Positions 22,184-29,049 of a DNA stretch of 64,000 bases are shown piece by piece. A program made the position numbers and the translations under genes. Position 1 is the stretch's first letter. Each line of letters starts with the position of its first letter. Origin of the DNA: Pseudomonadota bacterium (GTDB taxonomy: Bacteria > Pseudomonadota > Gammaproteobacteria > Pseudomonadales > Pseudohongiellaceae); contig JAQCKF010000001.1 of assembly GCA_027592275.1 (NCBI GenBank), positions 62,001 through 126,000 on the forward strand. The letters are read 5' to 3'. The notes beneath the pieces are model-generated. The model did not search any database. It was not told the DNA's origin and saw only the letters and a program-made list of their open reading frames with translations.

Positions 22184-22279
22184 ATGGAAACACGACACGC
22201 AAGACTCAGAGCTGCACGGCATGGCCTAATGATGGTTATCTTAGTGGCGATCCTTGTTGTCTATTTAGTTGCTCAATAA
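22184..22279 (+). CDS. Hypothetical 31-residue membrane peptide (cassette)
   Basis: An ATG at 22184 opens a 31-residue reading frame, METRHARLRAARHGLMMV, continuing with ILVAILVVYLVAQ. The N-terminal half is basic and the C-terminal half is a single hydrophobic helix, the layout of a small inner-membrane peptide with its positive end inside. The stop codon lies in CAATAACAAT, the same context in which the brnA stop enters attC, which supports it being a cassette gene. No homolog is recognised. A longer overlapping frame (22132-22413) has biased composition and is less convincing. Confidence 0.4.
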   Translation: METRHARLRAARHGLMMVILVAILVVYLVAQ

Positions 22280-22392
22280 CAATAAGAACAAATGAGGCCT
22301 GCAGTGACGCTTTCTACGTCCAGACGAACGCTCAAAGTACGTTACCAGCCGTCCCTGGCATTGCATCAAGTCAGGGTTCTGAGCACACGCCA

Positions 22393-22452
22393 CATAACAA
22401 TCAAGTCAATTAAGGACGGCGCAAGCGCCTCCTATTACTAAGGGCGTTATTG
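22393..22452 (+). repeat. attC: attC recombination site 1
   Basis: The left end is CATAACAATCAAG (R''/L''), the centre is an imperfect hairpin GGACGGCGC / GCGCCTCC, and the right end is GGGCGTTATTG with the GTTAT crossover core at 22446-22450. Length is about 60 bp. This matches the short attC type of chromosomal integrons and lies directly upstream of brnT. Confidence 0.85.
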
Positions 22453-22476
22453 AGCCTAGTTGACCATAGTGCAAAA

Positions 22477-22497
22477 AAGGTATATTTTATATACCTT
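22477..22497. promoter_or_regulatory. Perfect palindrome at the brnT start, candidate BrnA operator
   Basis: AAGGTATAT (22477-22485), TTT, ATATACCTT (22489-22497) form a 9-bp perfect inverted repeat. It contains TATA-type -10 sequences and overlaps the likely TTG start of brnT. BrnTA operons are known to be autorepressed by the antitoxin or complex at an upstream operator, and this is the obvious candidate here. The assignment is inferred. Confidence 0.6.
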
Positions 22498-22759
22498 GAT
22501 TTCATTCGAATTTGATGAAAGAAAGAGCAAGGCAAATCGCACTAAACACGGCATCGATTTCATTGATGCGCAGCTACTATGGTTTGACCCCAACCTTCTA
22601 GAAGTTCCAGCAAAGACCGAAGATGAGCCTCGATTTCTAGTCGTGGGTGTAATCGCCAAGAAGCACTGGTCTGCTGTTATCACTTATCGAAATGAAAATG
22701 TACGTATCATATCTGTACGCCGTTCTCGCGGTGAAGAGGTGGAACTATATGAAAGCTAA
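22496..22759 (+). CDS. brnT: BrnT-family toxin (RelE-like ribonuclease)
   Basis: BrnT toxins are small RelE-fold ribonucleases neutralised by BrnA. From TTG at 22496 the protein is 87 residues. It begins MISFEFDERKSKANRTKHGI with the family pattern F-(D/E)-W/F-D-x-K-x-x-x-N-x-x-K-H-G-(I/V), and contains IISVRRSRGEEVELYES, matching the RxISAR-R...E-x-x-Y end of the family. A longer start (GTG 22469) would read through the palindrome. It sits in an integron cassette and overlaps brnA by 11 bp. Confidence 0.85.
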   Translation: MISFEFDERKSKANRTKHGIDFIDAQLLWFDPNLLEVPAKTEDEPRFLVVGVIAKKHWSAVITYRNENVRIISVRRSRGEEVELYES

Positions 22760-22976
22760 GAAATTTGATACCGATTTCAACAATGGTAAGGACATATCTG
22801 ACAATCTTGATCTTTCCAAGATAAAGAGACCCAATCAGGAGCAGCGAAGAGTAAACGTAGATTTTCCAACCTGGATGATCGATTCTTTAGACAAAGAGGC
22901 TTCTCGATTAGGCGTTACTCGGCAATCAATTATCAAAGTTTGGCTCGCTGAGAGGCTAGAGCATGCGGCTCAATAA
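22749..22976 (+). CDS. brnA: BrnA/CopG-type antitoxin
   Basis: The ATG at 22749 inside the end of brnT gives a 75-residue protein. The N-terminal part (MKAKKFDTDFNNGKDISDNL) resembles toxin-binding regions of antitoxins. The C-terminal part (RRVNVDFPTWMIDSLDKEAS, then RLGVTRQSIIKVWLAERLE) is a ribbon-helix-helix DNA-binding domain. It should bind and neutralise BrnT and repress the pair. Its stop codon lies within the left end of the next attC, typical of cassette genes. Confidence 0.82.
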   Translation: MKAKKFDTDFNNGKDISDNLDLSKIKRPNQEQRRVNVDFPTWMIDSLDKEASRLGVTRQSIIKVWLAERLEHAAQ

Positions 22977-23033
22977 CAATCAAATAAAAAAGGAGGGGAT
23001 CGCTGCTGATCCTATTATCAAAGGCGTTATGTG
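22972..23033 (+). repeat. attC: attC recombination site 2
   Basis: The left end is AATAACAATCAAAT, the central imperfect hairpin is AGGAGGGGATC / GATCCTATT, and the right end is AAGGCGTTATGTG with core GTTAT at 23026-23030. It is about 62 bp long, the same family as site 1, and closes the brnTA cassette. Confidence 0.83.
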
Positions 23034-23112
23034 TTTCGTAGCGTTGGCTTCTGGCCGAAGCTAATTGGCCCTAGTCTTATTGGCATTTTGCATCATAGGG
23101 AAGTGAATATAC

Positions 23113-23438
23113 ATGAATGAATTTACTTTTAAATGCGCTATGCAATTCATTGCGTTGGCATTTAGTTTTGTCTTTGCTGTTGTAGTGATGCCACCGCTGA
23201 TATCCTCGGCGAGATTGGCGCAGGATTTGTCAATCCCTATTCAACCGGATACTCCGCTGGTGTTCTCTTCTGTTGGGCAGCTTTAGCGACGTGGGTTTTC
23301 TATCAATCCAAGGCTCTTGATGTAAAACATGGTTGGATTTGTTTGTTGTTAGGTGTGTTTCCTGGTGTTGCGGTGGGCTTTCCTCTCTATCTGGTTTTAA
23401 GAAATAGTCAAATTGAACAATCAGCGAGAGATTCGTAG
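23113..23438 (+). pseudogene. DUF2834-like integral membrane protein, frameshifted cassette gene
   Basis: An ATG at 23113 opens MNEFTFKCAMQFIALAFSFV but ends at a stop at 23284-23286. In the neighbouring frame the rest of a membrane protein continues: DILGEIGAGFVNPYSTGYSA, then GVLFCWAALATWVFYQSKAL and HGWICLLLGVFPGVAVGFPL, ending at TAG 23436-23438. The spacing of Asn-Pro, Phe-Tyr and the last helix resembles DUF2834 proteins. A frameshift around 23180-23200 rejoins both halves. It is likely inactive. The family match is from memory of the pattern. Confidence 0.6.
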
Positions 23439-23555
23439 TGAGGCGCTTTTGTCGCAGGGTGATCTGTCCAAAATTTTGAATTACTTGTAAATTTTAATGC
23501 CTGTTTATGTCCGTGAGCTTACTTAAAGTGGGAGCAATACAAGGCGTGATACCAA

Positions 23556-23617
23556 CACATAGCAATCAATTCAAAAAAGAAGGCGGTACGCGCTACTATT
23601 ATTAAGGGCATTCTGTG
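23556..23617 (+). repeat. attC: Degenerate attC site 3
   Basis: The layout matches sites 1 and 2 (CATAGCAATCAATTCAAAA ... ATTATTAAGGGCATTCTGTG), but both core elements are mutated: TAAC is TAGC and GTTAT is ATTCT. The crossover triplet GTT is lost, so the site should no longer recombine. Confidence 0.65.
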
Positions 23618-23706
23618 CACAACCACTTCCAGGTACTACTAAAAGATAAGCTAAAGTGAAATCAAAGGCTTAACCCGCAGTTCCAACTACTCACAAAGAA
23701 AGCCTG

Positions 23707-24177
23707 ATGAACTATGAAATAGTTACGAAAAAGAGCTGTAAAGTAATCGGGTTACAGGTAGAGCTGACTACATCTCAAAATGAGAATCACAGAATAATCG
23801 CAAGTCATTGGAAGAGATTTAACCGTGAGTTAAGAATCAAAGAAATTCGATTTGATGGCAGCTGGTTGAAGTACGGGATTACGAAAAAAAGTAACAATCA
23901 ATACATGTATTTGACAGCCATACCAAAAATCACAGATGTAGCAGGGTTTACCGAAGAAGAACTAAGAGGTGGCGAATATATTTGATTCGAGCATAAGGGA
24001 GACATGGGTCTACTAAAACCTATGATCCACAAGATCTACAAAAAGTTTATCCCAGAATCCGATTTTGAACTCGATGAAAGTAGAGCTACAATCCATTTTG
24101 AACAGTATGATCATCGGTTTTTGTGGAATAAACCCAATTCGATAATTGATATTTATGTGCCAATTAGAACCAGTTAA
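23707..24177 (+). pseudogene. GyrI-like/Cass2-type effector-binding protein with in-frame TGA
   Basis: One reading frame of 157 codons is interrupted once, by TGA at 23983-23985. The first part (92 residues) starts MNYEIVTKKSCKVIGLQVEL and has HRIIASHWKRFNRELRIKEI, the start of the AraC effector-binding/GyrI fold. After the stop, the same frame continues FEHKGDMGLLKPMIHKIYKK, FIPESDFELDESRATIHFEQ, and ends IDIYVPIRTS, the normal end of this fold. The Cass2 group is known from integron cassettes. A single nonsense change is the simplest reading. A short second product starting at ATG 24004 is possible. Confidence 0.75.
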
Positions 24178-24244
24178 TCCGCCAATCTAGACGCAGAACA
24201 AACGACAGTTAATGCTCTAACACCAAGGTAAGAAGCGACCTACT

Positions 24245-24769
24245 ATGACCGATTCATTCGATTTCACACCCGTCTTAGAAGGCCCCCGGGTAATTGTTCG
24301 CCCCATCGAAGAAGGTGATTGGGAGGGTATGTTTTCGGCGGCAGCAAATCCAAAAGTTTGGGAACTTCACCCCGTGACTGATCGCTATAAAGAGCCAGTG
24401 TTTCGTGCTTTCTTCGATGGCGCGATCGCTAGCGGCAGCGCGTTCACATTTGTTGATGGTGAAACCGGCAGGATAATTGGGTCTAGCCGCTTCAATGGCC
24501 TTGATGAAGAGCTAGGCGAGATTGAAATAGGCTGGACGTTTCTAGACCATGATTTCTGGGGTGGTAGCTACAATGCCGAGATCAAGAAGCTCATGCTGGA
24601 CCATGCCTTTAAGTTCGTAGACACGGTTGTATTTTGGGTGGGTGATACGAATATTGTTTCTATGCGTGCTATGGAGAAGATTGGTGGCGTGAAGCGAGAG
24701 CAGCTGATTGGCAGAGTTCTAGGCGGAATCAATTATCCACATATTATTTACGAAATTCGAAAACCCTAG
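24245..24769 (+). CDS. GNAT family N-acetyltransferase (RimJ/RimL-like)
   Basis: The 174-residue protein is of the Acetyltransf_3 type: LEGPRVIVRPIEEGDWEGMF at the N-terminus, GRIIGSSRFNGLDEELGEIE and IGWTFLDHDFWGGSYNAEIK in the acetyl-CoA-binding core, and NIVSMRAMEKIGGVKRE near the end. The substrate cannot be told. It lies right of the integron relic and may be a last cassette, though no complete attC flanks it. A strong terminator follows. Confidence 0.85.
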   Translation: MTDSFDFTPVLEGPRVIVRPIEEGDWEGMFSAAANPKVWELHPVTDRYKEPVFRAFFDGAIASGSAFTFVDGETGRIIGSSRFNGLDEELGEIEIGWTFLDHDFWGGSYNAEIKKLMLDHAFKFVDTVVFWVGDTNIVSMRAMEKIGGVKREQLIGRVLGGINYPHIIYEIRKP

Positions 24770-24791
24770 GCTGTACTAATTTCAGGAAAAT

Positions 24792-24832
24792 AAAAAAGGC
24801 TTCTTACTCGGTTCGGGTAAGAAGCCTTTTTT
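24792..24832. terminator. Strong bidirectional rho-independent terminator
   Basis: A perfect 16-bp stem, AAAAAAGGCTTCTTAC (24792-24807) with GTAAGAAGCCTTTTTT (24817-24832), has a 9-nt loop. Poly-A on one side and poly-T on the other let it work for the GNAT gene and for the convergent gene at 24854. Confidence 0.93.
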
Positions 24833-24853
24833 GGTACTTGAGTTGCTCCGAAC

Positions 24854-25900
24854 TTACTGTTGCCTTGCGGCCTCTTCCGCTTCCTGGCGCCTAGCACCGG
24901 CTAAGATGCCCGGCATAGCATAGTTTCCCTCATGACAAGCATATTCGTAAAGAGGGCCTTCGGTTTCGTGATAGCTCATTTCCGCAGTCCATGGCTGGCT
25001 GTAAAGATTAGGGTCGTCCACTGTAAATTGATAGACAATCTCGGTATCAGAATAGCGACTAAACCGTTCAGTAAATTTTCCTTCTGGCGAGATCGGAATA
25101 GAGCTCTGAGACATTTGTAACGGGCTGATGTTAACCGTTTCTACAATTAGGGTGTCACCTTCGTACCAACCGCGAGAATCACCAAACCAAGGTGAGTGAC
25201 TTTCCGGGCGGGTGTTTGCTCTGGCTTTTTCTGCAGAATCGAAAAGAGGGATGATGCGGGCATCATGCGCCATCTCAACGCTGATCACTATGTAGTCATC
25301 AGTTTGCACGAATTGATAAGTGCTGTTGTACAGTGTGCCCATCATGCCAGGACCTGCAGTATTACCGAATCCGATTAGGCAGCGTTCGGCAATGGGTATT
25401 GCCTCTGGCCCTGATGTATCACCTACCCCGGTGAGATAGCGTGCGCCGAAATTCGTTCTATTCAAATTGTACGTTGGATTTTCCAATCGAGGAATTTGGC
25501 CGTTCTCTGGGTTTACGATTAGAGAGGTTCTGAATTCGCCCTTCACCAATGCCAAAGTGGAGCCTGGGTCGGTCCAAAATAGGTTATAACCACGCAGTCC
25601 GAAATCTTGACCGCCAACGGGTGGTGCGCCAGTTTCTGGATCGATAGCCGGGCCTGCTTCAACATTTTCTGCCGAGATGCCGGCGATGCTCATGCCCGCT
25701 ACAATTTTTTCTGCTTCGTCGCCTGTCACGACGAGTGTCTCAAGCCCGCGGGGGCGCGTGAGGCTGGTTCTAGAGGCGTTGCTCCAAACACCACTCAGTT
25801 GTGGTATCACCTGATCCTGAGCCACGCTTAAGGGCGAGAGCAAGGACATGCAGGTGCCCGCAATCACTGTGCTGAGGATAAGTTTTGCTAATTTTGACAT
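24854..25900 (-). CDS. Secreted hypothetical protein
   Basis: From the ATG at 25900, preceded by GGGAGAACAACC, the protein is 348 residues. An upstream in-frame ATG at 25951 adds 17 residues with no signal-peptide character. The signal peptide is MSKLAKLILSTVIAGTCMSL with a likely cleavage after SVA near residue 27. The mature part has a WSNASRT start, a TDDYIVISVEMAHDARIIPL segment, GWYEGDTLIVETVN, and near the C-terminus DPNLYSQPWTAEM and YEYACHEGNYAMPGIL. I recall this ending from uncharacterised secreted proteins of marine and soil bacteria, but no function is known. Confidence 0.75.
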   Translation of the reverse strand: MSKLAKLILSTVIAGTCMSLLSPLSVAQDQVIPQLSGVWSNASRTSLTRPRGLETLVVTGDEAEKIVAGMSIAGISAENVEAGPAIDPETGAPPVGGQDFGLRGYNLFWTDPGSTLALVKGEFRTSLIVNPENGQIPRLENPTYNLNRTNFGARYLTGVGDTSGPEAIPIAERCLIGFGNTAGPGMMGTLYNSTYQFVQTDDYIVISVEMAHDARIIPLFDSAEKARANTRPESHSPWFGDSRGWYEGDTLIVETVNISPLQMSQSSIPISPEGKFTERFSRYSDTEIVYQFTVDDPNLYSQPWTAEMSYHETEGPLYEYACHEGNYAMPGILAGARRQEAEEAARQQ

Positions 25901-25951
25901 GGTTGTTCTCCCAATTTCTTCGCCAATAGTCTTGGCAACGTTCGAATTCAT

Positions 25952-26515
25952 CTGTGTGGCCTCATGATAATGGAATTAGCGGCAAAATACGGCATAAACA
26001 GGTTGTTTTGCTATTACTCAATAGATTCATATCAATGTTGGAAAGGCTTCCGCGGCGCAGAGAGGGCTGACGGGGCTAAGTGGCGTCACAAAAACTCGAA
26101 AGATTAAAACCGCTAACCTTCAGTGTTGGTACAACGATAGGAGTACTGACCGGGGCGAGTCGAGCTAACGTTTCCGAGCGCCGGCGCTTCTCGCTGCATC
26201 GATAGCGCGGAGTAGTAGCTCGCGATAGCTCAAGGTCATGCTCTGGGCTTGGTGCATAGCAAGAGGATTTCAGCCGCTGCAATGGCGGCCCAGAGCCTCA
26301 TGAAATCGCGTCTGGAAATATCGTGAGGCAATTGCAGAGGGATTCCAGTCATCGACGTGGAGCCACGGTGGTTTTGAGGTACTGGAAGATGCATCACTGT
26401 ATTTCCTGACCTTAGTACTTACAGTAAATAGTAAAACTTACGCTGGAGTCTAAGCGAATGCGAGCCAGGGGCTAAATGCTGACGTGAATTTCCTTGAGTA
26501 TGCTCTAACCCTGCT
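25952..26515. other. Intergenic region, possible gene remnant
   Basis: This 560-bp stretch has no intact gene. Frames on both strands are short. The only suggestive item is a 38-residue minus-strand frame with a Tat-like motif at 26236-26352, listed separately. The first part also has to hold the promoter of the secreted-protein gene. Confidence 0.4.
26236..26352 (-). pseudogene. Possible remnant of a Tat-exported protein (signal peptide only)
   Basis: A 38-residue frame starts MTGIPLQLPHDISRRDFMRL, followed by WAAIAAAEILLLC. SRRDFMRLW fits the twin-arginine consensus S/T-R-R-x-F-L-K and is followed by a hydrophobic stretch, but the frame stops before any mature domain and no continuation was found in other frames. 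It could be a decayed gene or chance. Confidence 0.25.
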
Positions 26516-27115
26516 CTACTTAGATTTCTTCCAGACCAGAAGTTGATTGTTGGCCGGCATAGCATTGTCTTCGATGAGGGTTAAGTTGGCTTTAGTCGCT
26601 AAATCATTTACCCATTCGAAATCCCGAAGACCACTCGTAGGGTCTCTATCTTTCAACCAGTGGTCGAAGCCTTCATTGCTTTCAGATGTAAACCCACCGG
26701 CGTATTTAAAGGGACCATATACGATTAGTGTTCCATCGGCTTGCAGAACTTCCCCTATTCCCTTGAAGAAATTTTCAACAGAATCGGCAGACATAATATG
26801 TAAGCTGTTAGCGCTGAAAATTGCAGTAGGCCTGTCGCTAGTCCAAAAAGGGTGATTTACATCGATGGCTATGGCCGCAGGAAGGTTTGCCAGCTTTGCA
26901 TCAGCCAGGCGCAGGTTGAGATTATCTACGTTGCTAGGGATATCAGAGGACTGCCAATGAAGGTTTGGCAGGTTCGTGGCGAAATGAACGCAGTGCTGAC
27001 CTGTGCCGCCGGCCAGCTCAAGTACTTGGTCACCATCTTTAAGGTGCCGTTCAAGTATTTCTAGGATGACCTGCTTATTGTTCTCGCAGGCCTGGCTAAA
27101 GGGGGGTTCATGCAT
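26516..27115 (-). CDS. DUF938 family SAM-dependent methyltransferase
   Basis: The protein starts MHEPPFSQACENNKQVILEI, typical of DUF938, and has the class I SAM motif VLELAGGTGQHCVHFA at about 31-46. Later comes SANSLHIMSADSVENFFKGI, the family variant of motif IV. It is 199 residues from ATG 27115. A GTG at 27133 would overlap yaaA and give 205. The family is unassigned in substrate. It lies 4 bp from the yaaA stop on the same strand, so the two are likely co-transcribed. Confidence 0.85.
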   Translation of the reverse strand: MHEPPFSQACENNKQVILEILERHLKDGDQVLELAGGTGQHCVHFATNLPNLHWQSSDIPSNVDNLNLRLADAKLANLPAAIAIDVNHPFWTSDRPTAIFSANSLHIMSADSVENFFKGIGEVLQADGTLIVYGPFKYAGGFTSESNEGFDHWLKDRDPTSGLRDFEWVNDLATKANLTLIEDNAMPANNQLLVWKKSK

Positions 27116-27119
27116 AAAA

Positions 27120-27893
27120 TTATTGCGGGTCACGCAGAAAGACTGGCTGCATTGGTGTTGAGTCCTCTACGCTATAGCGGTAGCCCTCTACGTCGAACTC
27201 CTTAAGCTTTTCTGGGTTCTTGATTCTGTTCTGAATAATGTAGGCTGCCATGTAGCCGCGGGCTTTCTTTGCAAAGAAACTTACGATCTTGTATTTTCCA
27301 TTCGAGAAATCTTTGAAAACCGGGGAAATAATTTCAGCGTTAAGCGATTTTGGTTTGATTGCGCTGAAATATTCTATTGAAGCGAGATTAACTAATACTG
27401 GCTTTTTGTCTTTCTCGAATAATTCGTTGAGATTCTTCGTAAGCTGGCCATCCCAAAATTCATAGAGATTCTTGCCTTTCTTGTTCTTGAACTTGGAACC
27501 CATCTCAAGCCTATAGGGCTGCATCAAATCCAGAGGTCGAAGCAGGCCGTATAGCCCTGACAAAATCCGTAAATGATTCTGTGCGAAGTTCAGATCTGCC
27601 TTAGAGAATTTTTCCGCCTCTAGACCGATATAGACATCGCCCTTGAAGGCGAAAATGGCTTGCTTGGAATTCTTCAAATCGAAAGGCGTATGCCAGTTTG
27701 CGAAGCGCATATGGTTGAGTTCGCCCAAGGCGCTGCTGATGTGCATAAGCTCGGAGAAATCTTCCGGGCTTAGCTTTTGCAATTGACCCACAAGTTGTGT
27801 GGACTCTGCGAGATATTGTGGATCAGTAAACTTTCGAGTGGGAGCCTTGGTTTCGAAATCGAGAGACTTGGCGGGCGATACTACAATTAGCAT
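27120..27893 (-). CDS. yaaA: Peroxide stress protein YaaA (DUF328)
   Basis: YaaA is a DNA-binding protein that limits iron-dependent oxidative damage. The 257 residues begin MLIVVSPAKSLDFETKAPTR, the exact family start, and include ILSGLYGLLRPLDLMQPYRLE and the C-terminal KKARGYMAAYIIQNRI. Length matches E. coli YaaA (258). It is followed by the DUF938 gene and preceded by the DUF4265-like gene on the same strand. Confidence 0.95.
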   Translation of the reverse strand: MLIVVSPAKSLDFETKAPTRKFTDPQYLAESTQLVGQLQKLSPEDFSELMHISSALGELNHMRFANWHTPFDLKNSKQAIFAFKGDVYIGLEAEKFSKADLNFAQNHLRILSGLYGLLRPLDLMQPYRLEMGSKFKNKKGKNLYEFWDGQLTKNLNELFEKDKKPVLVNLASIEYFSAIKPKSLNAEIISPVFKDFSNGKYKIVSFFAKKARGYMAAYIIQNRIKNPEKLKEFDVEGYRYSVEDSTPMQPVFLRDPQ

Positions 27894-27942
27894 GGTCTGA
27901 TTACTCGTCTATTTGGTCGAATAGTAGTGAAACGGATAAAGG

Positions 27943-28494
27943 CTATTCCTGATCTTCGAATTCTAACCACCACTCTAGCGGTGTCGTGCCGTCTTCGGGA
28001 TCGTAAACGTTTCCATAGTACCAAACTGTGTCAGGATAATCTTTGACCACAGCGCTCAATAGCTCCTCGATGACTTGGAAGCCAATGGAAAAATGTATGG
28101 TGTAAACCAATGCGCGATCGGTTTGCTTGTCTAGGCTGCCTCCAAGTTTTTCAATTTTCGCCGAAAGGTTTTCTGCCAACACATCTAGTTGATGCTGGCG
28201 GAAGACGCGAATGGATAAGTTGCCGCTGCGACGCAGCAGCTTATATTCTGCCGAAGAAACGTCGATGACCTTGAGTTTATCTCCAGCCGCCAGATTGCGA
28301 GCTAGCAAAGGGGAGCGTACGAGGCGCACCTCGTCTTCGGTATCCTCGACCAATTCGACTTCGAGGCTTTCGAAGACAGGGTCGCCGTCGGGATTGATGC
28401 CTGCTAGGAAAGGAAGTTCGAAAATGTCGGCGGCTACGGGATAAGTAGGAGAACTCAATGCTTGTACCTTGGTTGGCCCTGTGGATGAATGCAT
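27943..28494 (-). CDS. DUF4265-like hypothetical protein
   Basis: The protein is 183 residues, acidic, with no signal peptide. The N-terminal half has LVRSPLLARNLAAGDKLKV and LLRRSGNLSIRVF, which fit the DUF4265 pattern of a P-x-x-A-x-x-x-A-x-G-D turn followed by S-G-N-x-(S/T)-(I/V)-R. The C-terminus (LEWWLEFEDQE) is acidic. Function is unknown. It is divergent from the small membrane gene at 28550. Confidence 0.55.
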   Translation of the reverse strand: MHSSTGPTKVQALSSPTYPVAADIFELPFLAGINPDGDPVFESLEVELVEDTEDEVRLVRSPLLARNLAAGDKLKVIDVSSAEYKLLRRSGNLSIRVFRQHQLDVLAENLSAKIEKLGGSLDKQTDRALVYTIHFSIGFQVIEELLSAVVKDYPDTVWYYGNVYDPEDGTTPLEWWLEFEDQE

Positions 28495-28549
28495 GTTTAG
28501 TAGGTAAGCTTGCTGGCGAGAAGGCTAACCTAGGCGGCTACGGACGGCA

Positions 28550-28906
28550 ATGATAGAGCGACTACAGCGAATTGCCACTATTTTAGCTAGGTTTCGGCTG
28601 CCATTATTCGTCTTGGCTGGATTTTCTCTGATGGTGCTTGTTCTGAGTGTGCTGGATAACCCACTGCTCGATGATGACAGGCTCTTGATGCCCGCTATCC
28701 TTGGGTTCTGTTGGGCGCTGATGCTGTATAGCACTGGGGAGCTCTTTCAGGAGATACCGGGCAAGGCCGGCAGTGAAGCGACTTTCCGCAGGCGAATGGG
28801 CGTGCGTGTGAGAAGGGGGATTTTGTGGGTTCTGGGCCTTTTGACGATAGTTAGTGCGGCGGGCCTCCTTATTCTTAGCTATCAACTGATGCGAGTGTGG
28901 CTATGA
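28550..28906 (+). CDS. Small integral membrane protein, unknown
   Basis: The 118-residue protein has about three hydrophobic helices (about 17-36, 46-63, 91-113) and a basic loop RRRMGVRVRRG near residue 80-90 that should face the cytoplasm. No family is recognised. It stands alone between a divergent gene and the TRAP operon, 143 bp before dctQ. Confidence 0.65.
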   Translation: MIERLQRIATILARFRLPLFVLAGFSLMVLVLSVLDNPLLDDDRLLMPAILGFCWALMLYSTGELFQEIPGKAGSEATFRRRMGVRVRRGILWVLGLLTIVSAAGLLILSYQLMRVWL

Positions 28907-29049
28907 GTCTTAGCACTGGCATCCTCATAGTGCCCTGCTATGTATGCAATAATGAGTTGTCCTGTTAGGTAGAGTTTTAGTAGTAACTAGATCGGGTTAC
29001 GCAAATAAATACGAATAAGAACAATGGCGCATTAGCGCACACAAACACT

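Larger units (their letters stand above)
21811..24230. mobile_element. Decayed chromosomal integron (intI remnant plus gene cassettes)
   Basis: A minus-strand integron integrase fragment lies at the left end. It is followed by plus-strand small genes separated by attC-like sites: a half-site at 22031-22054, good sites at 22393-22452 and 22972-23033, and a degenerate one at 23556-23617. The cassettes hold a short membrane peptide, brnT-brnA, a DUF2834-like pseudogene and a GyrI/Cass2-like pseudogene. The orientation (intI leftward, cassettes rightward) is the standard one. The right edge is vague: a possible half-site TCTAACACC lies near 24215 before the GNAT gene at 24245. Confidence 0.85.

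Noticed and set aside
22132-22413. 93-residue plus-strand frame in the first cassette area
   Set aside because: Composition is odd (Cys, His, Thr-rich), no family is recognisable, and it runs into attC site 1. The 31-residue membrane frame in another phase ends more naturally at an attC-like border.
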